A stretch of 64,000 nucleotides of DNA from Pseudoflavonifractor gallinarum (GCF_014982855.1 NZ_JADCKF010000004.1:124001-188000); one strand, 5' to 3'. Shown: positions 33,581-43,607, counted from the first letter of the stretch. Translations and numbers: made by a program. The notes: generated by a model from the sequence alone, not told the origin.

Positions 33581-34531
33581 ATGGCGAAATACATATTCAA
33601 ACGCCTGCTGCGCTCCCTGCTGACCCTGTTTATCATCGTGACCATCGTCTTTTCTCTGCTTCGCCTGATGCCCATTGAGGGCTACTTCCAGAACTTTGAG
33701 AAGATGAGCGCCGTCCAGGTGGAACTGGGCCTCAAGGAGCTGGGTCTGGACAAGCCGCTCCCCGCTCAGCTGCTGGATTTTTACAGTGATCTGCTCCACG
33801 GCGATCTGGGCGTGTCCAACAAGTACCGCCGCAATGTGCCGGTCACCAAGATCATCGCCGAGAAGGTGCCGGTCTCCATGGCCATCGGCCTGACCTCCCT
33901 GGGCATCGCCCTGGCAGTGGGTCTGCCCATGGGCATCCTCATGGCCCGCTCCACCCGCACCAAGCACAAAATCGGCGACAAGCTGGGCACCGCCTTCATC
34001 GTTCTGATCCAGGCCGTTCCCGCCGCCGTCTACTACCTGGTCATCCAATTCTACGGCACAAAATATCTGGATCTGCCCATGCAGATCAGCAGCGGGCGGC
34101 CCGTCACCTACATCCTCCCCATCCTCTCCCTGGCCCTGGGCAACATCGCCTACTACGCCATGTGGCTGCGGCGGTATATGGTGGATGAGTCCAACAAGGA
34201 CTATGTGAAGCTGGCCCGGGCCAAGGGCGTGCCCGCCTCGGCCATCTCCCGCAAGCACGTGTTCCGAAACGCCTTTGTGCCCCTGGTCCAGTTCATCCCC
34301 ACCTCGGTGATCCTGACTCTGATGGGCTCCCTCTATGTGGAGAGCCTCTACTCCATCCCCGGCATGGGCGGCCTGCTGGTCAACGTCATCCAGCGGCAGG
34401 ACAACACCGTGGTCCAGGGCCTGGTGCTCTTCTATGCCGCCATCAGCATCCTGGGCCTGCTGGTAGGCGATATCCTTATGGCGATCGTGGATCCCCGCAT
34501 TACCTTTGGCAAGAAAGAAGGTGGCCGCTGA
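33581..34531 (+). CDS. Peptide ABC transporter permease (OppB type)
   Basis: 316 residues starting MAKYIFKRLLRSLLTLFIIVTIVFSLLRLMP, with six predicted membrane helices, the HGDLGVSNKYRRNVPVTKII segment and EAA loop LARAKGVPASAISRKHVFRNAFVPLVQ. AAGGAGG is 9 bases before ATG 33581. The 150-base spacer after the binding-protein gene includes a GGGCGCCCC-GGACCGTGAGTCC-GGGGCGCCC hairpin (about 33440-33471) that may stabilise the upstream mRNA. Confidence 0.92.
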   Translation: MAKYIFKRLLRSLLTLFIIVTIVFSLLRLMPIEGYFQNFEKMSAVQVELGLKELGLDKPLPAQLLDFYSDLLHGDLGVSNKYRRNVPVTKIIAEKVPVSMAIGLTSLGIALAVGLPMGILMARSTRTKHKIGDKLGTAFIVLIQAVPAAVYYLVIQFYGTKYLDLPMQISSGRPVTYILPILSLALGNIAYYAMWLRRYMVDESNKDYVKLARAKGVPASAISRKHVFRNAFVPLVQFIPTSVILTLMGSLYVESLYSIPGMGGLLVNVIQRQDNTVVQGLVLFYAAISILGLLVGDILMAIVDPRITFGKKEGGR

Positions 34532-35526
34532 TGCCCTCGTTCCGCTTCAAAGACCACAAGACCCAGCAGCTCAGCCAGAGCGTGGGAGAGGTCCTCTCCC
34601 GGAATTATTCCGAGAGCGAATTTTTTGAGTTTGCCCCCTATGATCCCACCGCCGGCGAGCGGGGCGGCTATTCCAACTACTCCTACTGGGGCTCCACCCT
34701 GCGCTCCTTCGCTCAGAACAAGGTGGCCATGTTCTTTCTCATCCTGATGGTGGGTATCCTGGCCTTTACCGTGGTAGAGCCCATGCTCCCCTATGCCCCC
34801 GAGGCCAACACCATCTACAAGGGCGCCACCAACCTGGCCCCCTGCAAGGAATACTGGTTCGGCACCAACTCCATCGGGCAGGACCTGTGGAGCCAGATCT
34901 GGTCCGGCGTGCGCACCTCCCTGCTCATCGGCCTGGCCGTGGCCTGTGTGGAGGCAGTTCTGGGCGTGATCATGGGGGTGCTGTGGGGCTATGTCCGCAA
35001 GCTGGACTTCCTCTTCACCGAGATCTACAACATCTTCGATAACGTCCCCCAGACCCTGGTGGTCATCATCATCTCCTACATCCTGCGCCCGGGCGTGAGC
35101 ACCATGATCTTCGCCATGTGCCTCACCTCCTGGCTCCAGACCGCCCGGCTGGTGCGCAATCAGGTGCTCATCATCCGGGACCGGGACTACAACCTGGCCT
35201 CCCGCTGCCTGGGCACCGCCACCTGGCGCATCATGGTCAAGAACCTGCTGCCCTATCTGGTGTCCATCCTCACCCTGCGCATGGCCCTGGCCATCCCCGC
35301 CGCCATCGGCAACGAGGTCTTTATCACCTACATCGGCCTGGGCGTGCCCCTGGAGATCCCCACCCTGGGCAACCTCATCAAGGCCGGACAGACCGTGATG
35401 ATGGAGTCCACCCTGAGCTACCAGCTCTTCTTCCCCGTCATCATCCTGTCCATCATCACCATCTCGTTCTACATCGTGGGCAACTCCTTCGCGGATGCCG
35501 CCGATCCCAAGAATCACGTCAAGTAA
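34531..35526 (+). CDS. Peptide ABC transporter permease (OppC type)
   Basis: 331 residues. A long cytoplasmic N-terminus rich in charged and aromatic residues precedes the first membrane helix (KVAMFFLILMVGILAFTVV), then FGTNSIGQDLWSQIWSGVRTSLLIG and the EAA loop ASRCLGTATWRIMVKNLLPYLVS. Its ATG overlaps the OppB stop by one base (TGATG), so translation is coupled. Confidence 0.92.
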   Translation: MPSFRFKDHKTQQLSQSVGEVLSRNYSESEFFEFAPYDPTAGERGGYSNYSYWGSTLRSFAQNKVAMFFLILMVGILAFTVVEPMLPYAPEANTIYKGATNLAPCKEYWFGTNSIGQDLWSQIWSGVRTSLLIGLAVACVEAVLGVIMGVLWGYVRKLDFLFTEIYNIFDNVPQTLVVIIISYILRPGVSTMIFAMCLTSWLQTARLVRNQVLIIRDRDYNLASRCLGTATWRIMVKNLLPYLVSILTLRMALAIPAAIGNEVFITYIGLGVPLEIPTLGNLIKAGQTVMMESTLSYQLFFPVIILSIITISFYIVGNSFADAADPKNHVK

Positions 35527-35538
35527 GGAGGACATATC

Positions 35539-36574
35539 ATGGAAACCGAGACCATTCTGTCCGTCCGGGACCTGGACGTGAAATTCACCCTGCGGGGCCA
35601 GGTGCTCCACGCCATCCGGGGGATCTCTCTGGACGTCCACCGGGGTGAGAGCCTGGCCATCGTGGGCGAGTCGGGCTCCGGCAAGAGCGTATTTACCAAG
35701 ACCTTTATGGGCCTTCTGGACTCCAACGGCTCGGTCACGGCCGGGGAGATCCGCTACAACGGCCAGGACCTGGCCGGGTACACCACCGACCAGCAGTGGC
35801 GCACCATCCGCGGCCGGGAGATCGCCATGGTCATGCAGGACCCCATGACCTCCCTCAACCCGCTCAAGACCATTGGCGACCAGATCGAGGAGGCCATCGT
35901 CCTCCACCAGGGCCTCAAGGGGGCCGAGGCACATGCCCAGGTCCTCAAGGTGCTGGAGGAGGTGGGCATCGACCAGCCCGAGCGCCGCTCCAAGCAGTAT
36001 CCCCACGAGTTCTCCGGCGGCATGCGCCAGCGGGTGGTCATCGCCATCGCCGTGGCCTGCCGGCCCAAGATCCTCATCTGCGACGAGCCCACCACTGCTC
36101 TGGATGTGACCATCCAGGCCCAGATCCTCCAGCTCATCAAGGATCTCCAGAAGAAATACGACCTCACCACCATCTACATCACCCACGATCTGGGCGTGGT
36201 GGCCAATGTGGCCGACCGCATCGCCGTCATGTACGCCGGAGATATCGTGGAGATCGGCACCTGTGAGGAGGTCTTTTACGACCCCAAGCACCCCTACACC
36301 TGGGCGCTGCTCTCCTCCCTGCCCCAGCTGGGCGTGAAGGGCGAGGAGCTCTACTCCATCAAGGGCACGCCCCCCAACCTCTTCCTGGAGGTCAAGGGGG
36401 ACGCCTTCGCCCCCCGCAATCCCCACGCCCTCAAGATCGACTTTGTGGAGCGTCCCCCCTACTTCGAGGTGAGCCCCACCCACAAGGCCCGCACCTGGCT
36501 CCTGGATCCCAGGGCCCCCAAGGTGGAGCCGCCGGAACACATCAAGCATCTTCGGGAACAGGGGGTGAACCGCC

Positions 36575-36582
<8 letters not shown>
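35539..36582 (+). CDS. Peptide ABC transporter ATPase (OppD type)
   Basis: 347 residues. Walker [14 protein letters not shown], signature [15 protein letters not shown], Walker [15 protein letters not shown], switch His in YITHDLGVV. The C-terminal extension ([25 protein letters not shown]) lacks the CxFxxRC cysteines found in most OppD proteins, so an Fe-S or metal site there is unlikely. AAGGAGG precedes ATG. Confidence 0.92.
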
Positions 36583-37507
<925 letters not shown>

Positions 37508-37537
37508 CAAGTACATTCTGACTGCCGATAATAGAGA

Positions 37538-37577
37538 GGCGGGAGAGGACCATTCCCGGTGCTCTCCCGCCTTTTTG
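37538..37577 (+). terminator. Terminator or attenuator after the importer genes
   Basis: GGCGGGAGAG...CTCTCCCGCC stem followed by TTTTTG, 30 bases after oppF and 30 before the LD-carboxypeptidase gene. It may split the cluster into two levels of expression. Confidence 0.75.
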
Positions 37578-37608
37578 TCCACACATTTTTGTTTCTGGTG
37601 GTGTTACC

Positions 37609-38526
37609 ATGATTACCCCAAAACCGCTCTTTCCCGGCGCCCGGGTGGCCCTGGTGGGGGCCTCCTCCGCCGTTCCGGCCCAGCGGCTCCCGCTGGCTGT
37701 GCAGGCCGTCCGGGACCTGGGTCTCTCCCCCGTCGTGTTCCCCTCCTGTCAGGAGGAAAACCGCCACGGCTATCTGGCTGCCAGCGACCGCCAGCGCTCT
37801 GCCGACCTGAACGCCGCCTTTGCAGATGACTCCATCCACGGCATCCTCTGCATCCGGGGCGGCTACGGCGCCCACCGGCTCCTTCCCCTGCTGGACTGGG
37901 AGACCATCCGCACCCACCCCAAGTATTTCTCCGGATACAGCGACGTCACCGCCCTCCACACTGCCCTCAATCAGGACTGCGGCCTGGTGACCTACCACAC
38001 CATCATGCCCGCCACCGAGTACTATCAGCCGGTGGACGACTACTCCATGGACTATCTGCGCCGCGCCCTCTTCGGAGCCCTCGCCGGTCCCCTCCCCATC
38101 CACCCGGACCACCCGCTGGAGCCCCTCTCCGGCGGACGGGCCACGGGTGTGCTCTGCGGAGGCAACCTCTCCCTGCTGGCCGCTTCCCTGGGTACCCCCT
38201 GGGAGATCGACACCCGGAATAAAATTCTCTTCCTGGAGGACATCGGAGAGCATATCTACCGCATCGACGGCATGCTCACCCAGCTGCGCAACGCGGGAAA
38301 GTTCCGGGACTGCGCCGGGGTCCTCCTGGGGGACTGGACCGACTGCACCCCGGAGGATCCGGAGCGCACCCTCACCCTCCACCAGCTCTTTGAGGAGCTC
38401 ATCCTCCCCGCCGGGGTGCCTGTCATCGCCAACCTGCCCTGCGGGCACTCCCTCCCCTCCATGGCCCTTCCGCTGGGGGCCGTCCTCTCCATGGACGCCG
38501 ATTCCCCCGCGCTGGAACTCTGCTGA
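37609..38526 (+). CDS. ykfA: LD-carboxypeptidase (S66 family)
   Basis: 305 residues, no signal peptide. S66 features: CIRGGYGAHRLLPLLDW, FSGYSDVTALH with nucleophile Ser111, LCGGNLSLLAASLGTPWEID, FLEDIGEHIYRIDGML with catalytic Glu, and LPCGHSLPSMALPLG with catalytic His. It removes the terminal D-Ala from murein tetrapeptide in the cytosol during recycling, or in the MccF branch cleaves peptidyl-nucleotide antibiotics. Context with epimerase and NlpC/P60 favours murein recycling. Ribosome site is weak. Confidence 0.9.
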   Translation: MITPKPLFPGARVALVGASSAVPAQRLPLAVQAVRDLGLSPVVFPSCQEENRHGYLAASDRQRSADLNAAFADDSIHGILCIRGGYGAHRLLPLLDWETIRTHPKYFSGYSDVTALHTALNQDCGLVTYHTIMPATEYYQPVDDYSMDYLRRALFGALAGPLPIHPDHPLEPLSGGRATGVLCGGNLSLLAASLGTPWEIDTRNKILFLEDIGEHIYRIDGMLTQLRNAGKFRDCAGVLLGDWTDCTPEDPERTLTLHQLFEELILPAGVPVIANLPCGHSLPSMALPLGAVLSMDADSPALELC

Positions 38527-38545
38527 ACTGAAAGGAGCGCTTTCT

Positions 38546-39337
38546 ATGAAAAAGACCGAACTGGACGCCTGGCTCCGGGAACAGATCGACGCCTTTCCCG
38601 GCAAGGTCTCCCTCCTCATGACCGACCTCATCAACGGCAAGCACTACCACTCCTTTGACCCTGACACCCAGGTGGTGTCCGCTTCCACCATCAAGGTCCC
38701 CATCCTGCTCTACGCGCTGGAGCAGGTACGGCAGAAGCGCCTCTCCCTGGAGCAGGCCGTTCCTGTTCCGGCGGAGTCCATCCTCCCGGACACGGAGGTT
38801 TTTGAGCTGGGCCTGCCCGAGTATTCCCTGTGGGAGCTGCTCTACTGGATGATCGTGGAGAGCGACAACACCGCCACTAACCTGGTGCTGGACCTCCTGA
38901 ACTGGGATGAAATGAATGCCTACTTCAAGGACACCCTGGGCCTCAAGCACACGGTCTGCCAGCGCAAGATGCTGGACTGGGACGCCGTGGCCGCCGGGAA
39001 AAACAACTACACCTCGGCCGCCGACCAGGAGCGTATCTATTGGGCCCTCTACCGGGGCACCATCCTCACCCACGACCTCCAGGAGAAGGCTCTGGACATG
39101 CTCCGCCGCCAGCGGTGCAACGACTCCTTCCTGCGCTACATCCCCCAGCCGGTGGTGGTGGCCCACAAGACCGGCGGTCTAGACCATGTGAACCACGACG
39201 CCGGCATCTTCGAGCTCTTCAGCCACCCCTTCTATCTGGGTATCTTCACCTGGGACGGTCCCGCTCTGGACGGCCAGCCCGATCAGAAGCGCTTCATCGG
39301 AAAACTGGCCAAGCAGATCTACGAGATCTACGGATAA
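38546..39337 (+). CDS. Cytosolic class A beta-lactamase-like serine hydrolase
   Basis: 263 residues. SxxK is STIK (Ser47, Lys50), the SDN loop is VESDNTATN, and KTG is AHKTGGLDHVNHDAG. There is no signal peptide; the protein begins directly with the mature fold (MKKTELDAWLREQIDAFPGKVSLLMTDL), so it should stay in the cytoplasm. I cannot find the ExxLN omega-loop that carries the deacylating Glu166 of true class A enzymes. It probably acts as a peptidase or amidase on D-Ala-containing peptides, not as a drug-resistance enzyme. AAAGGAG precedes ATG 38546, 19 bases after the LD-carboxypeptidase gene. Confidence 0.85.
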   Translation: MKKTELDAWLREQIDAFPGKVSLLMTDLINGKHYHSFDPDTQVVSASTIKVPILLYALEQVRQKRLSLEQAVPVPAESILPDTEVFELGLPEYSLWELLYWMIVESDNTATNLVLDLLNWDEMNAYFKDTLGLKHTVCQRKMLDWDAVAAGKNNYTSAADQERIYWALYRGTILTHDLQEKALDMLRRQRCNDSFLRYIPQPVVVAHKTGGLDHVNHDAGIFELFSHPFYLGIFTWDGPALDGQPDQKRFIGKLAKQIYEIYG

Positions 39338-39390
39338 ACTTTTTGTTGCGTGTTTTAGATGCATATATAAAGGCAAAAGGGGCTTTTGAT

Positions 39391-39900
39391 ATGGCAATTA
39401 GAAAAGTAGACTTTTTTTGCGGTGCATTTTTATCCTATTTGATTACAAATCGAGTTGAACCAACTCTATTTGAAGCCGGAGAAAAAAGCAAAATGCTTCG
39501 CTTTACCATCGCGCAGCATGATTATAAAGTATTTTTAAAATACTCAGCCACTCCAAAGGAATCTATAAAATCAAAAAAAGAAAACACAAAATGGGATGTA
39601 ATTTTTACAAGTAAAGAGATGGACCTTCTTAAAGATTATCCTGAAGAGGGCAGAAAAAATGTTGTAGTGCTTGTATGCACAGACCCCAAAATGAAAAATA
39701 CTTCTTTTGTTGCATTAGATTATAATGATGCTAAAGCTTGCCTAGGCGACGACTCTATAAATAAGCAACGAAGAATTTCTATTTCGCATATAAAAAATAG
39801 TCCTAAAATTAGTGTCTACGGTACAGCAATTAGCGATAAAAAAGCCTTTCAATATGATTTTAATTGTGACAAATATTTTGGTTTTATAGAAAAAATATAA
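39391..39900 (+). CDS. AT-rich foreign-looking gene, unknown function
   Basis: 169 residues starting MAIRKVDFFCGAFLSYLITNRVEPTLFEAG. GC content looks near one third, against roughly 60% on both sides, and codons such as AAA, ATT, TTA and AGA dominate. No signal peptide or membrane segment. Alternating beta-like and charged segments (WDVIFTSKEMDLLKDY; VVVLVCTDPKMKNTSFVALDYNDAKACL; KISVYGTAISDKK) suggest a compact alpha/beta domain. I recall similar short proteins of the 'R-KVDF-YGAFLS-L' kind annotated only as hypothetical. Start 39391 has AAAGGGG 8 bases upstream. It is inserted between two recycling genes and was probably acquired horizontally. Confidence 0.75.
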   Translation: MAIRKVDFFCGAFLSYLITNRVEPTLFEAGEKSKMLRFTIAQHDYKVFLKYSATPKESIKSKKENTKWDVIFTSKEMDLLKDYPEEGRKNVVVLVCTDPKMKNTSFVALDYNDAKACLGDDSINKQRRISISHIKNSPKISVYGTAISDKKAFQYDFNCDKYFGFIEKI

Positions 39901-39941
39901 TTTAAAACTGATTTCATTACCATCTGAAATGAGGTGTGCCT

Positions 39942-40760
39942 ATGAAAGCACTTGTCAATTCCCCCATCTGTCCCCTGAAGTCCCGCCCCCATATGCAGAG
40001 CGAGCTGGCCGACGAGGTCCTCTACGGCTCCACCGTGGAGATTCTGGAGGACACCTGTGCGGGCTGGTACCGCATCCGCACCCCCTACCGCTATGAGGGC
40101 TATGCCCCCGCGGAGGGACTGCTCTTCGGCGAGCACAACGTGGCCCGGTGGGAGGCTCTGCCCAAGCAGATCGTCCGCAAGGGCGTCTGTGACGTACTCT
40201 CCGCCCCTATGGTGGAGGGCTGGTGTGTGGAGACCCTGACCCGGGGCGCCCTGGTGGCCGTCAAAGGGACCCCCGACGAGCGGGGCTGGCAGCGAGTCTC
40301 CCTGTGTGACGGCCGGGAGGGCTTCACCAAGACCAGCTTCCTGGCCCCCTATCACACCGCTCCCGCCTTCGCGGAGGAGGACGCCCTCCGCGCCGCCTTT
40401 GTGGAGACCGCGATGACCTATCTGGGCACCCACTACCGCTGGGGCGGAAAGACCCCTCTGGGCATCGACTGCTCGGGTCTGACCTCCATGAGCTATCTCC
40501 TCAACGGCGTGACCATCTACCGGGACGCCCACATCAAGGAGGGCTTCCCCCTCCATGAGATCCCCCGTTCGGACATCCGGCCCGGCGACCTGCTCTTCTT
40601 CCCCGGCCATGTGGCCCTCTATCTGGGCGAGGGCAAATACATCCACTCCACCGCCCGCAACGGCAGCGACGGCGTGGTCATCAACAGCCTCAACCCGGGC
40701 GACCCCGACTATCGGGAGGACCTGGACAAGGGCATGACGGCAGCTGGAAGTATTTTCTAA
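39942..40760 (+). CDS. ykfC: NlpC/P60 endopeptidase with SH3b-like domains (YkfC type)
   Basis: 272 residues, no signal peptide. The N-terminal ~140 residues are bacterial SH3-like repeats (ADEVLYGSTVEILEDTCAGWYRIRTPYRYEGYAPAEGL). The C-terminal NlpC/P60 domain has catalytic Cys177 in GIDCSGLTSMSYLLNG, His in GHVALYLGEGKYIHST and the downstream polar residue. YkfC-type enzymes cleave the gamma-D-Glu-diamino acid bond only when the stem peptide has a free N-terminal L-Ala, matching an intracellular recycling role. GAGGTG precedes ATG 39942. Separated from its sister genes by the AT-rich insertion. Confidence 0.9.
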   Translation: MKALVNSPICPLKSRPHMQSELADEVLYGSTVEILEDTCAGWYRIRTPYRYEGYAPAEGLLFGEHNVARWEALPKQIVRKGVCDVLSAPMVEGWCVETLTRGALVAVKGTPDERGWQRVSLCDGREGFTKTSFLAPYHTAPAFAEEDALRAAFVETAMTYLGTHYRWGGKTPLGIDCSGLTSMSYLLNGVTIYRDAHIKEGFPLHEIPRSDIRPGDLLFFPGHVALYLGEGKYIHSTARNGSDGVVINSLNPGDPDYREDLDKGMTAAGSIF

Positions 40761-40782
40761 TCAAATCCCATCGCCCTTCTCC

Positions 40783-40827
40783 CCGCGGGCCGTGATACCG
40801 ATTGTATCGCGGTCCGCGGTTCTTGTT
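40783..40827 (+). terminator. Terminator of the murein-peptide cluster
   Basis: CCGCGGGCCGTGATAC pairs with GTATCGCGGTCCGCGG with one or two bulges, followed by TTCTTGTTTG. Confidence 0.7.
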
Positions 40828-40944
40828 TGAATTTGGTACTTTCCCTTTGGGTCGTTTGCTCTTATAATGGTAGGTGCAAACCATCCCCCGGAAGAGCCCG
40901 CAGAGCAAGCTCTGTCTTCCGTCGGGATGCGAAGGAGGTTTATT

Positions 40945-43527
40945 ATGAAGGTGCTCATCATCGGCGGTGTCGCCGCCGGAACCAAGGCCGCGGCCAAGCT
41001 CAAACGCATGGACCGCGGGATGCAGGTCACACTTATCACCAAGGATCAGGACATCTCCTATGCGGGATGCGGCCTGCCCTATTATGTCGGCGGTCTCATT
41101 GATACCCGGGAGGAGCTGATCGTCAACACCCCCGCCAAATTCGCCGGTCTCACCGGCGTGGAGGTCCTCACCGGCCGGGAGGCGATAAAGCTGGACAGCA
41201 CCGCCAAGACGGTGACTGCCCGCAATCACGCCACCGGCGAAGAGGAGCACTACACCTATGACGCCTGTATCCTGGCCACCGGCGCCTCTCCCATCGTTCC
41301 TCCCCTGCCCGGCATGGACCTGGAGGGTGTGTTCAAGCTGCGCACCCCGGACGATGCCATCGGCCTGCGGGACTATGTGAAGTCCACCCAGGCCCGCCGG
41401 GCCGTGGTGGTGGGCGGCGGCTTCATCGGACTGGAGGCGGCGGAGAATCTCCAGGCCCAGGGCCTGACCGTCACGGTGGTGGATCTGGCCTCCCAGATCA
41501 TGCCCAATATCTTTGATCCCGAGATGGCGGAGTACGTCAAGCGCCACCTCCAGAGCAAGGGCATCCGGGTCCTCACCGGCAATCCCCTGGAGGCCATTCT
41601 GGGCTCCGGCCGGGTGGACGCCGTCAAGACCGGCATGGGGACCCTCTCGGCCGATGTGGTGGTCCTCTCCATCGGCATCAAGCCCAACACTGCCTTCCTG
41701 GCGGACAGCGGCATCGAGCTCTTCAAGGGCACCGTGGTGGTGGACGAGCACCTGCGTACCAACCTCCCCGACGTCTATGCCGCCGGCGACTGCGCCCTGG
41801 TGAAAAACCGTCTGACCGGCGCCCCCCAGTGGTCCGCCATGGGCTCCTCGGCCAACTACGAGGGCCGCACCCTGGCCCAGCTGTTGGGCGGGGCGGAGGT
41901 CCGCTATCCCGGCGCGCTGGGCACCGGTGTGGTCAAGCTCCCCGGTCTCAACGCCGGACGCACCGGTCTCACCGAGGCAGCCGCCAAGGCGGCGGGCTAC
42001 GACGTGGAGACCGCCCTGTGCGTGGTGGATGACAAGGCCCACTACTATCCCGGGGCCGGTTCCTTCATCGTCAAGCTCCTGGCCGACCGTCCCACCCACA
42101 AGCTCCTGGGTATCCAGGTCCTGGGCCCCGGCGCCGTGGACAAGATGGTGGACATCGCCGTCACCGGTCTCTCCATGGGGGCCAAGCTGGAGGACTTCTC
42201 CAATCTGGACTATGCCTATGCCCCGCCCTTCTCCACCGCCATCCATCCCTTTGTGCAGGCGGCGTATATCCTGCTCAACAAGCTCTCCGGCGCGTTGGAG
42301 AGCTTTACCCCCGCCCAGTACGCCGCGGGAGAGGCCAAGGACTACACCGTGCTGGACGTGGGCCTTCAGCCCAGCATCCAGGGCGCGGTGCGCATCGACC
42401 TGGCCAGCGTCAACGGCCCGCTGGAGGGCCTGGACAAGGACGCCAAGCTCCTCCTGGTCTGCGCCAAGGGCAAGCGCGGCTATTTCCTCCAGAACCGCCT
42501 GAAATACTTCGGCTATACCAACACCCGGGTACTGGAGGGCGGCACCACCTTCAATCAGGTCCGGGTCGCGGGCGTGGCCGCCTCGGTCACCCCCGAGCAG
42601 ATCACCGCGGTGAAGGCGCTGGGCTTCCTCTTCGATAAGCGTACCCCCGACAAGTTCAACGGCCGCGTCATCACCCGCAACGGCAAGATCACCGCCGAGG
42701 AGCAGAAGGTCATCGCCGAGGCCGCCGAGCGCTTCGGCTCCGGCGAGGTCACCATGACCACCCGCCTCACCCTGGAGATCCAGGGCGTGCCCTTCGAGAA
42801 TATCGAGCCCATGCGGGAGTTCCTGGCCCAGCACGGGCTGGAGACCGGCGGAACCGGCTCCCAGGTGCGCCCGGTGGTCTCCTGTAAGGGTACCACCTGC
42901 CAGTACGGCCTCATCGACACCTTCGATCTCTCCCAGGAGATCCACGAGAAGTTCTACGAGGGCTACCACGGCATCAAGCTCCCCCACAAGTTCAAGATCG
43001 CCGTGGGCGGCTGCCCCAACAACTGCGTCAAGCCCGACCTGAACGATCTGGGCGTGGTGGGCCAGCGGGTACCCCAGGTGGAGCTGGACAAGTGCCGCGG
43101 CTGTAAGGTTTGCCAGGTGGAGCAGGTCTGTCCCATCCATGTGGCCAAGGTCGTAGACGGCAAGGTGGTCATCGACCCGAACATCTGCAACCACTGCGGC
43201 CGCTGCGTGGGCAAGTGCCCCTTCCACGCGGTGGATCAGTCCACCAACGGCTACCGGATCTACATCGGCGGACGCTGGGGCAAGAAGGTGGCCCAGGGTC
43301 TCGCCCTGGAGAAGGTCTTTACCAGCCGGGAGGAGGTCCTCGCCACCATCGAGAAGGCCATCCTCCTCTTCCGCGAGCAGGGCATTACCGGCGAGCGCTT
43401 CGCCGACACCGTGGCCCGTCTGGGCTTTGAGAACGTGCAGGAGCAGCTGCTCCAGGACGACCTTCTCTCCCGCAAGGAGGAGAATCTGGCCGCCCAGAAG
43501 CATCTCAAGGGCGGCGCTACCTGCTGA
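40945..43527 (+). CDS. CoA-disulfide reductase-rhodanese-sulfite reductase-ferredoxin fusion
   Basis: 860 residues. Residues 1-440: FAD/NAD(P) pyridine-nucleotide disulfide oxidoreductase with GGVAAG, redox Cys42 in YAGCGLPYYVGG (CoA-disulfide reductase class), second nucleotide motif GGGFIGLEAAENL and AAGDCALV. About 460-545: rhodanese-like domain with Cys506 in CAKGKRG. About 560-700: sulfite/nitrite reductase half-domain and [4Fe-4S]/siroheme region with Cys647, Cys652, Cys690, Cys694 (CKGTTC...GGCPNNC). About 710-765: two [4Fe-4S] ferredoxin motifs (CRGCKVC, CNHCGRC). It may reduce CoA persulfide, polysulfide or sulfite with NAD(P)H. GAAGGAGG precedes ATG. Exact substrate inferred. Confidence 0.88.
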   Translation: MKVLIIGGVAAGTKAAAKLKRMDRGMQVTLITKDQDISYAGCGLPYYVGGLIDTREELIVNTPAKFAGLTGVEVLTGREAIKLDSTAKTVTARNHATGEEEHYTYDACILATGASPIVPPLPGMDLEGVFKLRTPDDAIGLRDYVKSTQARRAVVVGGGFIGLEAAENLQAQGLTVTVVDLASQIMPNIFDPEMAEYVKRHLQSKGIRVLTGNPLEAILGSGRVDAVKTGMGTLSADVVVLSIGIKPNTAFLADSGIELFKGTVVVDEHLRTNLPDVYAAGDCALVKNRLTGAPQWSAMGSSANYEGRTLAQLLGGAEVRYPGALGTGVVKLPGLNAGRTGLTEAAAKAAGYDVETALCVVDDKAHYYPGAGSFIVKLLADRPTHKLLGIQVLGPGAVDKMVDIAVTGLSMGAKLEDFSNLDYAYAPPFSTAIHPFVQAAYILLNKLSGALESFTPAQYAAGEAKDYTVLDVGLQPSIQGAVRIDLASVNGPLEGLDKDAKLLLVCAKGKRGYFLQNRLKYFGYTNTRVLEGGTTFNQVRVAGVAASVTPEQITAVKALGFLFDKRTPDKFNGRVITRNGKITAEEQKVIAEAAERFGSGEVTMTTRLTLEIQGVPFENIEPMREFLAQHGLETGGTGSQVRPVVSCKGTTCQYGLIDTFDLSQEIHEKFYEGYHGIKLPHKFKIAVGGCPNNCVKPDLNDLGVVGQRVPQVELDKCRGCKVCQVEQVCPIHVAKVVDGKVVIDPNICNHCGRCVGKCPFHAVDQSTNGYRIYIGGRWGKKVAQGLALEKVFTSREEVLATIEKAILLFREQGITGERFADTVARLGFENVQEQLLQDDLLSRKEENLAAQKHLKGGATC

Positions 43528-43554
43528 CCTTCCTCCCTTTTCCGTGTAAAAAGC

Positions 43555-43595
43555 AAAAAGCCGTCCCGGTCCAAATAGACCGGGACGGCTTTTCT
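43555..43595. terminator. Bidirectional terminator
   Basis: AAAAGCCGTCCCGGTC and complement around CAAATA, A-run left and T-run right, between the convergent fusion gene and hbd. Confidence 0.9.
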
Positions 43596-43607
43596 TATGG
43601 TATGTTC

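Noticed and set aside
37609-38526. Reading the S66 peptidase as a microcin C immunity protein (MccF)
   Set aside because: Family motifs do not exclude it, but the epimerase and NlpC/P60 neighbours favour murein LD-carboxypeptidase.
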